A stretch of 64,000 nucleotides of DNA from Christiangramia sabulilitoris (GTDB lineage: Bacteria > Bacteroidota > Bacteroidia > Flavobacteriales > Flavobacteriaceae): contig NZ_VHSF01000001.1 of the NCBI RefSeq assembly GCF_007050985.1, positions 124,001-188,000 on the forward strand. The letters run 5' to 3'. The translations under genes were made by a program, and so were the position numbers. Positions 51,008 to 59,386 of the stretch are shown one piece after another. Position 1 is the stretch's first letter. Each line of letters begins with the position of its first letter. The notes below the pieces were generated by a model. It ran no database searches. It saw only the letters and a program-made list of their open reading frames with translations, and was not told the DNA's origin.

Positions 51008-53938
51008 ATGGAAAAGAAGGAAGCGTTGCGAGGGTTGGCCCAAAAGTTAACCGGCAAGTTATATTACGACGATTTATGGAAAGCCATATATGCCACAGAT
51101 GCTTCTGTTTACAGGGAAATTCCCCTGGCTGTCTGTATCCCGGAAAATGAAAAAGACCTTTTATTGCTAATTGACTTTGCCAGGAATTATAAAACTTCAT
51201 TAATACCAAGAACTGCAGGGACGTCTCTTGCGGGGCAATGTACCGGCGATGGAATCGTGGTAGATGTATCTAAACACTTTACAGATATTCTTAGCATAGA
51301 TACACAAAGAAATAGGGTTACGGTACAGCCGGGTGTGATAAGAGATGACCTGAACAGGCGACTGGAAAAGCATGGATTGTTTTTTGGACCCAACACCTCT
51401 ACCTCCAATAGATGTATGATAGGGGGAATGGTTGGAAATAATTCCAGCGGTACCACCTCCATAAAATATGGAACTACCCGGGATAAACTGGTTTCTTTGA
51501 AAGTCATTTTAAGCGATGGTTCGAAAGCCGAATTTAAAGATCTGAGCCAGGCGCAATTTCACGCAAAGCTAAAGCTGAAAAACCTGGAGGGCGAAATTTA
51601 CCGGCTTATTTATGACCGGCTTTCAGATATAAATAACCGCAATGAGATTTTAAAAAACTATCCACCTGCTGAGCTGCATCGTCGTAATACCGGTTATGCG
51701 CTGGACGAATTATTACGGTCTGATGTTTTCGACCAGGGAAAAGGCCTTTTTAATTTTTCAAAATTAATGGCAGGCAGTGAAGGAACTCTGGCCTTTATTA
51801 CAGAGATCTCTTTAGCGCTAGATGTGCTGCCTCCCAATCATACAGCTATGATTGCTGCTCATTATGACAGTATAGATGCCTGTATGCAAGCTGTAGTGCC
51901 TGCAATGGAACATTCTCTTTACACCTGCGAAATGATGGATAAGGTTATCCTGGATTGCACTGAAGAGAATCTCAAATACCGGGAAAACAGATTTTTTATT
52001 GAAGGAGATCCCCAGGCGATATTAATGCTTGAACTTAGAAGTGATTCTGAGGTAGAACTTCAAATGCAGGTTGAAAAATTATTGAAAACCTTAAGAGACT
52101 CAGGATTAGGTTATGCCTACCCGGTATTATATGCAGAGCAGATCGACCTTGCCCTGGAGCTAAGAAAAGCAGGATTGGGTTTACTGGGCAATATGAAAGG
52201 AGACAGGAAGGCAGTAGCATGCATCGAAGATACCGCCGTCGCTTTACCGGTTCTGGCAGATTATATATCAGATTTTAGTGAGATCATGAGATCCTATAAC
52301 CAACAGGCTGTTTATTATGCCCATGCGGGTGCGGGAGAAATTCATCTCAGACCTATACTTAATTTAAAAAAGTCTGATGACGTCAGCTTATTCAGAAATA
52401 TAACCAGGGATGTAGCCAGTCTGGTAAAAAAATATAATGGCTCTTTGAGCGGAGAACATGGTGACGGAAGGGTAAGGGCAGAATTTATTCAGCTCATGTT
52501 TGGTGAAAAAGTTTATGATCTACTTAAAGAGGTTAAATTTGCTTTTGATCCAGACAACATATTCAATCCGGGTAAGATCGTGGATGCTCCGGCGATGGAT
52601 ACTTCCCTGAGGTATGAATTTGACAGGACAGAACCTGAGATAGGTACTATTTTGGATTTTTCTGATTCTGACGGAATTTTACGCCTGGCTGAGAAATGTA
52701 ATGGCAGTGGAGATTGTAGAAAACCAGTCGAGGCCGGGGGAACCATGTGTCCCAGTTATCGTGCGACCAAAGATGAAAAAGATACAACCCGCGCCAGGGC
52801 AAATGCCTTACGGGAGTTTCTAACCAACTCAGATAAACCAAACCGGTTTGACCATGAGGAATTAAAGGAAGTTCTTGATCTATGCATAAGCTGTAAAGGC
52901 TGTAAAAGTGAATGTCCCTCAAATGTAGATATGGCAGCCATGAAAGCTGAATTTCAGCATCAGTATCATAAAAGCAATAAACCTGGTTTCAGGGATAAGG
53001 CCTTCGCCAATATCACGCAACAGAATGAGAGAGCTTCAAAATTTCCAAAAATTTCAAGGTTTGTATTAACCAATAGTTTTACTTCAGGAATTGCAAAGAA
53101 AATGCTGGGTGTTGCTCCGGAAAGGGAATTACCGGTAGTGGCGAAACAAACCCTTAAAAACTATTATCTTAAGAATAAACAGAAGTTTAGCCCGGCCAAT
53201 CCCATAAAAACCATTTACCTCTTTAATGATGAATTTACTAATTACCTGGATGTTCAGGTTGGAAAGGATGCCTTGAACCTGCTTGCAAAACTTGGTTACC
53301 GGGTACTTATTATAGATCATCCTGAAAGCGGCCGAAGTCAGATTTCTAAAGGTTTTCTTGATAAAGCCAGGGAGCTGACCAATAAGAATGTCTCCATTTT
53401 TAAAGACCTGGTCTCAGATGAAACGCCATTGATAGGACTGGAGCCTTCAGCTATTCTTAGTTTCAGAGATGAATATATACGCCTCGCAGATGAAAAAGAT
53501 GCCGCGGAACAACTCTCCGCTAATTGTTTTTTAATTGAAGAATTCCTAAAACAGGAAATTTCAGAAGGTAATATTAAACCGGAATCGTTCACTAATAGGA
53601 AGGCTCAGGTGAAAATACATGCACATTGCCATCAAAAAGCGCTTTCCAATTCATCAAGGACATTCGATATTTTGAACCTGCCACGAAATTACCGGGTTAC
53701 TATCATTGCTTCCGGTTGTTGTGGAATGGCCGGCTCCTTTGGTTATGAAAAAGAGCACTACGAAATAAGTATGCGTATTGGCGAAAATTCACTTTTTCCT
53801 GCGATAAGGAAAAGTGATAAAAATACTATCATTGCTGCCAATGGAACCAGCTGCAGGCACCAGATAAAAGATGGTACGGGCAGAGCTGCTCTTCACCCGG
53901 TTACAATTCTAAGAAACGCTTTGAAGAAACATGCGTAA
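51008..53938 (+). CDS. FAD/FMN and Fe-S dehydrogenase, YdiJ-like
   Basis: A 976-residue fusion of a FAD-linked oxidase and an Fe-S subunit. The PCMH-type FAD domain contains PRTAGTSLAGQCTGDGIVVDVSKHF and GGMVGNNSSGTTSIKYG. The FAD-oxidase C domain has YYAHAGAGEIHLRP and SGEHGDGRVRAEF. Then come CNGSGDCR, CISCKGCKSECPSNVDM (a [4Fe-4S] set) and a CCG-like end (AHCHQKALS, ASGCCGMAGSFGYEKEHYE). The layout matches E. coli YdiJ, described as a D-2-hydroxyglutarate dehydrogenase, and related D-lactate/glycolate enzymes. The exact hydroxyacid is uncertain. I choose the ATG at 51008 over the in-frame TTG at 51002, which lies in the promoter-like box. Confidence 0.92.
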   Translation: MEKKEALRGLAQKLTGKLYYDDLWKAIYATDASVYREIPLAVCIPENEKDLLLLIDFARNYKTSLIPRTAGTSLAGQCTGDGIVVDVSKHFTDILSIDTQRNRVTVQPGVIRDDLNRRLEKHGLFFGPNTSTSNRCMIGGMVGNNSSGTTSIKYGTTRDKLVSLKVILSDGSKAEFKDLSQAQFHAKLKLKNLEGEIYRLIYDRLSDINNRNEILKNYPPAELHRRNTGYALDELLRSDVFDQGKGLFNFSKLMAGSEGTLAFITEISLALDVLPPNHTAMIAAHYDSIDACMQAVVPAMEHSLYTCEMMDKVILDCTEENLKYRENRFFIEGDPQAILMLELRSDSEVELQMQVEKLLKTLRDSGLGYAYPVLYAEQIDLALELRKAGLGLLGNMKGDRKAVACIEDTAVALPVLADYISDFSEIMRSYNQQAVYYAHAGAGEIHLRPILNLKKSDDVSLFRNITRDVASLVKKYNGSLSGEHGDGRVRAEFIQLMFGEKVYDLLKEVKFAFDPDNIFNPGKIVDAPAMDTSLRYEFDRTEPEIGTILDFSDSDGILRLAEKCNGSGDCRKPVEAGGTMCPSYRATKDEKDTTRARANALREFLTNSDKPNRFDHEELKEVLDLCISCKGCKSECPSNVDMAAMKAEFQHQYHKSNKPGFRDKAFANITQQNERASKFPKISRFVLTNSFTSGIAKKMLGVAPERELPVVAKQTLKNYYLKNKQKFSPANPIKTIYLFNDEFTNYLDVQVGKDALNLLAKLGYRVLIIDHPESGRSQISKGFLDKARELTNKNVSIFKDLVSDETPLIGLEPSAILSFRDEYIRLADEKDAAEQLSANCFLIEEFLKQEISEGNIKPESFTNRKAQVKIHAHCHQKALSNSSRTFDILNLPRNYRVTIIASGCCGMAGSFGYEKEHYEISMRIGENSLFPAIRKSDKNTIIAANGTSCRHQIKDGTGRAALHPVTILRNALKKHA

Positions 53939-54015
53939 ATTCAATGTTAATACTCTCTAAAAAGGGTGGGGCAGAGATTCCAAAAGTTATAAATTTATCC
54001 TGTTAATTTTTAATA

Positions 54016-56001
54016 ATGCAGGTTAGATCAACCCCTGAATCTACAATGGAGCAAACTCAACGTGTAACAGAACTTGAAGAGAAGCTGCTTAGAGCCCGGA
54101 ATGAGCTCAAAAATCTAAGGCAAACCGTAAATACCCGGAATACCGGCTCTGGAATTTCTCCATCTGGAAAGGAAGAACTTAAAAACTCCATAATTGATAA
54201 TATTCATTATCCGCTTTTGGTCCTTGATGAGGATCTAAGAGTAGTTTTTGCCAATAAAAAATATTATAAGGAATATGGATCCAAGGTCGAAAAGATCGAT
54301 GGCGAATTAATATACGATCTGGGAAATGGCCAGTGGAATATTTCTCAGCTTAAGAAAATACTGGAAACAACACTTCTCACAAAATCCAGTATGAACAACT
54401 TTGAGTTGAAGTATAAAAACGATGAAGGCCAGGAGCGATATATATGTCTCAATGCATCCGAGATTCACCTGAAAGAATCTCCCGGCAAATATATCATGTT
54501 GTCTATCGAAGACCAGACTGAGAAAAAACTGGCAGAAATACGGCTTAAGGAAAGTCAGCATAAATACAAGGAGATGATACATTCTTCTACCTCCCTGATC
54601 GCAATTCTCAAAGGTCCGGAAATGATTATTGAAACAGCTAATAAATCTATCAAAAAGGTCTGGGGAAAAGGAGACAATGTGGAAGGTAGATCTCTCTTTG
54701 AAGTACTTCCCGAGATCAACGAGCAGGGAATGCCAGAACTTTTTGAAAAAGTTTACAAAACAGGTCAACCATACACGGCAAAAGAACGGCCAATTAAACA
54801 TGAGGTGAACGGCAAGTTGGTTCCTGGATATTATAATTTCATCTATCAGCCGCAAAGAAATCTGGAAGGAGAAATAGTTGGTGTTTCTGTGATCGCAAAT
54901 GATGTTACCAAACAGGCTCTCCTAAACCGGAAGATCCGCAAAAGTGAGCGTGAATTTCGTGAGTTGGTCAACTTCATGCCGCATAAAATAAATATGGCAG
55001 ACCCAGACGGCAATGTTATTTTTTACAATAAAAGCTGGCTGGATTATGCCGGGAAAGAACTGGATGAATTTCTGGCAGAACCATGGCCCCTTATGATACA
55101 TCCAGACGAAAGAGAGCAGGTGGTAGAAGAGGTTGATCATTGCCTTAAAACCGGATGTGACCTTGAGATGGAGTTGAGAATTGAAGATAAAAATGGGGAT
55201 TACAAATGGCACTTATGCCGCGCTACTCCCGTAATTGATGATGAAGGGAATATTAATTCCTGGTTAGCTTCAAGTACAGAGATACAAAAATTAAAAGAGG
55301 AGGAACAAAGGAAGGAAGATTTCCTTAAACTGGTAAGTCATGAATTAAAAACGCCGGTTACTTCTATCAAGGGCTATGTACAATTACTTTTATCTTCACT
55401 GCAGGAACAAGCCTTGAAAGAACTAAATACTCCAGTAAAACCATATTTAAAGAGAATCGAAGGCCAGGTGGAAAGGTTAATTCGTTTAATTTCAGAAATG
55501 CTTGATCTTTCCAGGATTGAACAGAATGAACTAGAATTACAAAAAACAGAATTCAACCTTAATGAGCATGTGGAAGAGCTCGTGGAAGATCTTAAGTATT
55601 CTAATAAAGATATTGAAATAGAGATACAGAATGATTGTGATTGTGATGTGGTGGCAGATCGTGACCGGATAGGACAGGTGATCATAAATTTTGTTACCAA
55701 TGCCCTTAAATATACTCCTGATGGTAACCGGGTGGAGATCAGAGTTTTTAATGAAAGTCCCGATAACGTTGCCGTAACCGTAAAAGATTTTGGGATTGGA
55801 ATCGATGAAAAAGAGCAACAACAGATCTTTAAACGATTTTACAGAGTTTCCGGTAATAAAGATGATACTTACGCTGGTTTTGGAATAGGTCTTTATCTTT
55901 CCAGCAAAATCATCGAAAGACATAATGGAAAAATCATGGTAAATAGTGCAATTGGAGAAGGATCTGAATTTACTTTTACCTTACCCATAAATCAAAATTA
56001 A
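54016..56001 (+). CDS. PAS-domain sensor histidine kinase
   Basis: A 661-residue soluble kinase. A coiled-coil N-terminus (about 10-40) leads to three PAS domains: about 58-165, 180-300 and 310-425 (the last with the PAS/PAC ending WHLCRATPVIDDEGNINSWLASSTEI). HisKA has phospho-acceptor His442 in FLKLVSHELKTPVTSIKGY; HATPase has N-box Asn562, G1 DFGIGID (591-597) and G2 GFGIGLYLSSKII. No membrane segment, so it senses an internal signal. It is followed two bases later by a single-domain response regulator, presumably its partner. Confidence 0.94.
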   Translation: MQVRSTPESTMEQTQRVTELEEKLLRARNELKNLRQTVNTRNTGSGISPSGKEELKNSIIDNIHYPLLVLDEDLRVVFANKKYYKEYGSKVEKIDGELIYDLGNGQWNISQLKKILETTLLTKSSMNNFELKYKNDEGQERYICLNASEIHLKESPGKYIMLSIEDQTEKKLAEIRLKESQHKYKEMIHSSTSLIAILKGPEMIIETANKSIKKVWGKGDNVEGRSLFEVLPEINEQGMPELFEKVYKTGQPYTAKERPIKHEVNGKLVPGYYNFIYQPQRNLEGEIVGVSVIANDVTKQALLNRKIRKSEREFRELVNFMPHKINMADPDGNVIFYNKSWLDYAGKELDEFLAEPWPLMIHPDEREQVVEEVDHCLKTGCDLEMELRIEDKNGDYKWHLCRATPVIDDEGNINSWLASSTEIQKLKEEEQRKEDFLKLVSHELKTPVTSIKGYVQLLLSSLQEQALKELNTPVKPYLKRIEGQVERLIRLISEMLDLSRIEQNELELQKTEFNLNEHVEELVEDLKYSNKDIEIEIQNDCDCDVVADRDRIGQVIINFVTNALKYTPDGNRVEIRVFNESPDNVAVTVKDFGIGIDEKEQQQIFKRFYRVSGNKDDTYAGFGIGLYLSSKIIERHNGKIMVNSAIGEGSEFTFTLPINQN

Positions 56002-56003
56002 TA

Positions 56004-56378
56004 ATGGCAAAAATTTTAATTGTAGATGACGACCAGACTATCGGGTTCATGTTAAAGGATATTCTTGAATTCAATGGTCATGAAGTGTTTGTTTCTCAAA
56101 AACCCAGAAGGACCAAAGAGAATATTTTAGAATATAAGGTTGATCTTATTTTACTTGATAAACTCATTTCTGGCGTAGATGGCACAGATATTTGCCAGGA
56201 GCTTAAAAAAGATGAAGAGGTGGCCGAGGTGCCAATTATTATGATGTCTGCGCTACATAACGTTGGAGATATCTGCAAAGAGGCCGGAGCGGTCGATTTT
56301 CTATCGAAGCCATTTGATATGGAAACCCTGAATAATAAAATTAATTCCATCCTTTCTCCCGAACCCGGAACCTCCTGA
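56004..56378 (+). CDS. Single-domain response regulator
   Basis: A 124-residue stand-alone receiver domain. The acid pocket is Asp8-Asp10 (ILIVDDDQT), the phosphorylation site is Asp52 (LILLDKLISG), the conserved Ser is in MMSALH and Lys102 is in LSKPFD. There is no output domain, so it acts by protein contact or as a phosphate relay or sink. It is translated directly behind the PAS kinase gene, with ATAATGG joining the two. Confidence 0.95.
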   Translation: MAKILIVDDDQTIGFMLKDILEFNGHEVFVSQKPRRTKENILEYKVDLILLDKLISGVDGTDICQELKKDEEVAEVPIIMMSALHNVGDICKEAGAVDFLSKPFDMETLNNKINSILSPEPGTS

Positions 56379-56467
56379 GTGTAGATCTGAAAATAGCCGG
56401 TATTTTGAAAAAAAAATGCGTATTCACATTAAATAGAATTCCATTTTTAAATATGTAGTTAAAAAAT

Positions 56468-56475
56468 TACATTTG
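56468..56475 (+). promoter_or_regulatory. Promoter box of aroC
   Basis: TACATTTG fits TAnnTTTG, with TTTT at the -33 position 19 bases upstream (56445-56448). The ATG is 16 bases downstream of the box. Confidence 0.55.
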
Positions 56476-56490
56476 TTCAAAATCCTTCTC

Positions 56491-57555
56491 ATGCCCGGAA
56501 ATTCCTTTGGTAAGATATTTAAATTAACCACGTTTGGCGAATCACATGGAGTGGCCATAGGCGGAATTATCGATGGCTGTCCCGCAGGTCTTGTGATAGA
56601 TGTTGAAAAAGTCCAGAATGACCTAGACCGAAGAAGACCGGGGCAATCTGCAATTGTGACTCAACGCAAGGAGCCTGATACGGTAGAATTCCTTTCCGGA
56701 ATTTTTGAAGGTAGATCCACCGGTACACCTATTGGTTTCGTGATCAAAAACGCCAATCAGAAATCCAAAGATTACTCTCATATTAAAGATACTTATCGAC
56801 CTTCCCACGCAGATTACACCTATGACGAAAAATACGGTGTACGCGATTATCGTGGTGGAGGCAGATCCTCGGCCAGGGAAACTGCCTGTAGGGTAGTAGC
56901 TGGCAGTATTGCTAAGCAAATGCTTTCAGGTATTGATTTTAATGCCTTTGTTTCTTCTGTAGGTACATTAGAATTGAAAAAACATTATTCTGAATTGGAT
57001 TTTTCAGAAATCGAAAATAACCCGGTTCGTTGTCCCGATCCTCAACTTGCAGCTCAAATGGAAGCATATATACGCGAGGTAAGAGCTGAAGGCGATACAG
57101 TTGGAGGTGTGGTGCATTGTGTCATTAAAAATGTTCCAAAAGGCCTTGGTGAACCTGTCTTCGATAAACTACATGCAGAATTGGGAAAAGCTATGCTTTC
57201 TATTAATGCCGTAAAAGGTTTTGAATATGGCAGCGGCTTTGAAGGAACGAAAATGCGGGGAAGTGAACATAATGATCACTTCAATAAGGACGGAAGTACG
57301 AAAACGAATTTAAGCGGAGGAATCCAGGGAGGTATTTCCAACGGTATGGACATCTATTTTAAAGTAGCTTTTAAACCTGTGGCCACCTTAATGCAGAAGC
57401 AACAAACTATAAATGCCAGCGGAGAAGAAGTGGAAATGCAGGGCAAAGGAAGACATGATCCCTGCGTGGTTCCCAGAGCAGTTCCTATCGTAGAATCTAT
57501 GGCAGCCCTGGTCATTGCTGACTTATATCTTCAAAACAAATCTTCAAAAATCTAA
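56491..57555 (+). CDS. aroC: Chorismate synthase
   Basis: A 354-residue FMN-dependent enzyme that converts 5-enolpyruvylshikimate 3-phosphate to chorismate, the branch point for aromatic amino acids and quinones. [60 protein letters not shown] and [17 protein letters not shown] are all family signatures. The ATG at 56491 is used; an in-frame TTG at 56473 overlaps the promoter box. Since tyrosine feeds the pigment ammonia-lyase, aroC is upstream metabolically, but the distance gives no sign of co-regulation. Confidence 0.98.
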   Translation: MPGNSFGKIFKLTTFGESHGVAIGGIIDGCPAGLVIDVEKVQNDLDRRRPGQSAIVTQRKEPDTVEFLSGIFEGRSTGTPIGFVIKNANQKSKDYSHIKDTYRPSHADYTYDEKYGVRDYRGGGRSSARETACRVVAGSIAKQMLSGIDFNAFVSSVGTLELKKHYSELDFSEIENNPVRCPDPQLAAQMEAYIREVRAEGDTVGGVVHCVIKNVPKGLGEPVFDKLHAELGKAMLSINAVKGFEYGSGFEGTKMRGSEHNDHFNKDGSTKTNLSGGIQGGISNGMDIYFKVAFKPVATLMQKQQTINASGEEVEMQGKGRHDPCVVPRAVPIVESMAALVIADLYLQNKSSKI

Positions 57556-57571
57556 ATAGAAACACCATAAA

Positions 57572-58906
57572 ATGAAAAAACTTGCACTGCATTGGCAGAT
57601 TTTATTAGGAATGGCCGGCGGGGTTATTTTTGCCCTGATCATGACTAATTTTAGTTGGGGAGCAGATTTCGTTAGCGATTGGATCAAACCTTTTGGTAAC
57701 ATTTTTATCAATGCTTTAAAATTAATCGCAGTGCCATTGATCCTGGCTTCGCTGATCAAAGGGATATCAGATCTAAAAGATATTTCCAAGCTGTCAAAAA
57801 TGGGAACCCGTACTATCGTAACTTATATAGCTACTACGGTGATTGCGGTAACTATTGGTCTGGTCATGGTAAACCTGATCGCACCTGGAAAAACAATCTC
57901 AGATGAGACCAGAACAGATCTTATTACAAGTTATGAAGGTGATGCCTCGGTTAGAATTTCAGATGCACAAAAACAAAAAGATGCAGGACCTTTGCAGGCA
58001 CTGGAAGATCTGGTACCAAGTAATATTTTTGGTGCAGCCAGTGATAATGGGAATATGCTACAGGTGATTTTCTTTGCTATTTTCTTCGGAATTGGATTGA
58101 TCCTGATCCCCGAGAAAACTGCGAAACCGGTAAAGGACTTTTTTGATGGATTCAATGAGGTGATCCTTAAAATGATAGATCTTATCATGTTAACGGCACC
58201 CTACGGCGTATTTGCTTTGCTGGCAGCTTTAGTGGTAGAATCACCAAGCACAGATCTGTTTGCCGCACTCGCGCTGTATGCACTTACCGTACTAATAGGT
58301 TTAGCCCTTATGATAGGAGTTTACATTTTATTGGTATGGGTTTTTACAAAAAATACACCATCATTCTTTTTAAATGGGATTGGACCTGCACAGTTACTTG
58401 CCTTCTCTACAAGTTCCAGTGCGGCTACCTTACCTGTAACTATGGAAAGGGTAGAGGAACATATGGGAGTACATAAGGAAGTGACGAGTTTTGTTTTGCC
58501 TATTGGGGCGACTATTAATATGGATGGTACAAGCTTATATCAGGCCGTTGCCGCGGTTTTTATTGCTCAGGCCTTCGGGATGGATCTAAGTATAGGCGCT
58601 CAACTGGGGATCATTGCCACAGCAACCCTTGCTTCCATTGGTTCTGCTGCCGTTCCCGGAGCGGGGATGGTAATGCTGGTGATTGTTCTGGCACAGGCAG
58701 GCATTCCGGAAGCGGGTCTTGCCCTAATATTTGCTGTGGACAGACCTTTGGATATGTGCAGAACTACCGTTAACGTTACCGGTGATGCAGCTGTTTCTCT
58801 AATGGTTGCTAAATCTGTAGATATGATGGGACCTCCTAATGTAAAAAACTGGGATGACGACTATCATCCCGAAACCGAATCTATAGCTGAACCAGAAAAG
58901 GTTTAG
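57572..58906 (+). CDS. Dicarboxylate/amino acid:cation symporter
   Basis: A 444-residue inner-membrane transporter of the DctA/GltP (DAACS) family with eight transmembrane helices and two re-entrant loops. The signature LAFSTSSSAATLPVTM is the first hairpin loop, PIGATINMDGTSLYQAVAAVFIAQ is helix 7 with the NMDGT cation site, and GAGMVMLVIVLAQAG with DRPLDMCRTTVNVTGDA forms hairpin 2 and helix 8. The Arg and Asp in helix 8 indicate an acidic substrate such as glutamate, aspartate or a C4 dicarboxylate. It is 16 bases after aroC and may be co-transcribed. Confidence 0.95.
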   Translation: MKKLALHWQILLGMAGGVIFALIMTNFSWGADFVSDWIKPFGNIFINALKLIAVPLILASLIKGISDLKDISKLSKMGTRTIVTYIATTVIAVTIGLVMVNLIAPGKTISDETRTDLITSYEGDASVRISDAQKQKDAGPLQALEDLVPSNIFGAASDNGNMLQVIFFAIFFGIGLILIPEKTAKPVKDFFDGFNEVILKMIDLIMLTAPYGVFALLAALVVESPSTDLFAALALYALTVLIGLALMIGVYILLVWVFTKNTPSFFLNGIGPAQLLAFSTSSSAATLPVTMERVEEHMGVHKEVTSFVLPIGATINMDGTSLYQAVAAVFIAQAFGMDLSIGAQLGIIATATLASIGSAAVPGAGMVMLVIVLAQAGIPEAGLALIFAVDRPLDMCRTTVNVTGDAAVSLMVAKSVDMMGPPNVKNWDDDYHPETESIAEPEKV

Positions 58907-58939
58907 GCGGCTAAAAGTGATCTTTCTGCTTAAAAATTT

Positions 58940-58979
58940 ATTCCTGGATTATTCTCTGATATGGGCTTAATCCAGGAAT
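58940..58979. terminator. Intrinsic terminator shared with the end of the DCC gene
   Basis: A perfect 12-base stem (attcctggatta 58940-58951, taatccaggaat 58968-58979) with a 16-base loop and T-rich flank on the + strand. The right arm encodes the last codons of the convergent DCC-family gene. Confidence 0.7.
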
Positions 58980-59383
58980 TTTGCTTTTAGTTCCGGGGTG
59001 GGGATCATGCACTGATCTTTTTTTCCAAACCATTTATACCGGTTATTGGCAATAATATCATAGATCCCATCCCTTATAACTTCAGGCAGAAATAAGAAAT
59101 TCTTTAAAAGGGAATAACCTCCGGAAAGTTCACGGGAAATTTCCAGTGCCGCGGTAGATTTTTTATAATAAGCAACCCCAGGGTCGATTAGAATTATTGA
59201 ATCTATTTCTTCGGGATCCATACCTCTTTCTGCTACCAGTTTCTTACCCAAATCGCTCTGTAGAGAAGCAAAACGAAAAACATCCTTTTTATCGTTTTTT
59301 ATAATTCTTTGTACCGCTTTATTACAAAGATTACATACACCATCAAACAGGACGATCTTCTTATTTTCGGGAATACTGTTCAT
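58967..59383 (-). CDS. DCC-family (DUF393) thiol-disulfide oxidoreductase-like protein
   Basis: A 138-residue protein with the DUF393 signature VLFDGVCNLCNKAVQRIIKNDK at the N-terminus (CNLC in a thioredoxin-like CxxC position), RFASLQSDLGKKL, SIILIDPGVAYYKKSTAALEI and the C-terminal FGKKDQCMIPTPELKAKFLD. The CxxC suggests redox activity, but the function of the family is poorly known. It lies three bases downstream of mutS2 on the same strand and is probably co-transcribed. Confidence 0.92.
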   Translation of the reverse strand: MNSIPENKKIVLFDGVCNLCNKAVQRIIKNDKKDVFRFASLQSDLGKKLVAERGMDPEEIDSIILIDPGVAYYKKSTAALEISRELSGGYSLLKNFLFLPEVIRDGIYDIIANNRYKWFGKKDQCMIPTPELKAKFLD

Positions 59384-59386
59384 ATT

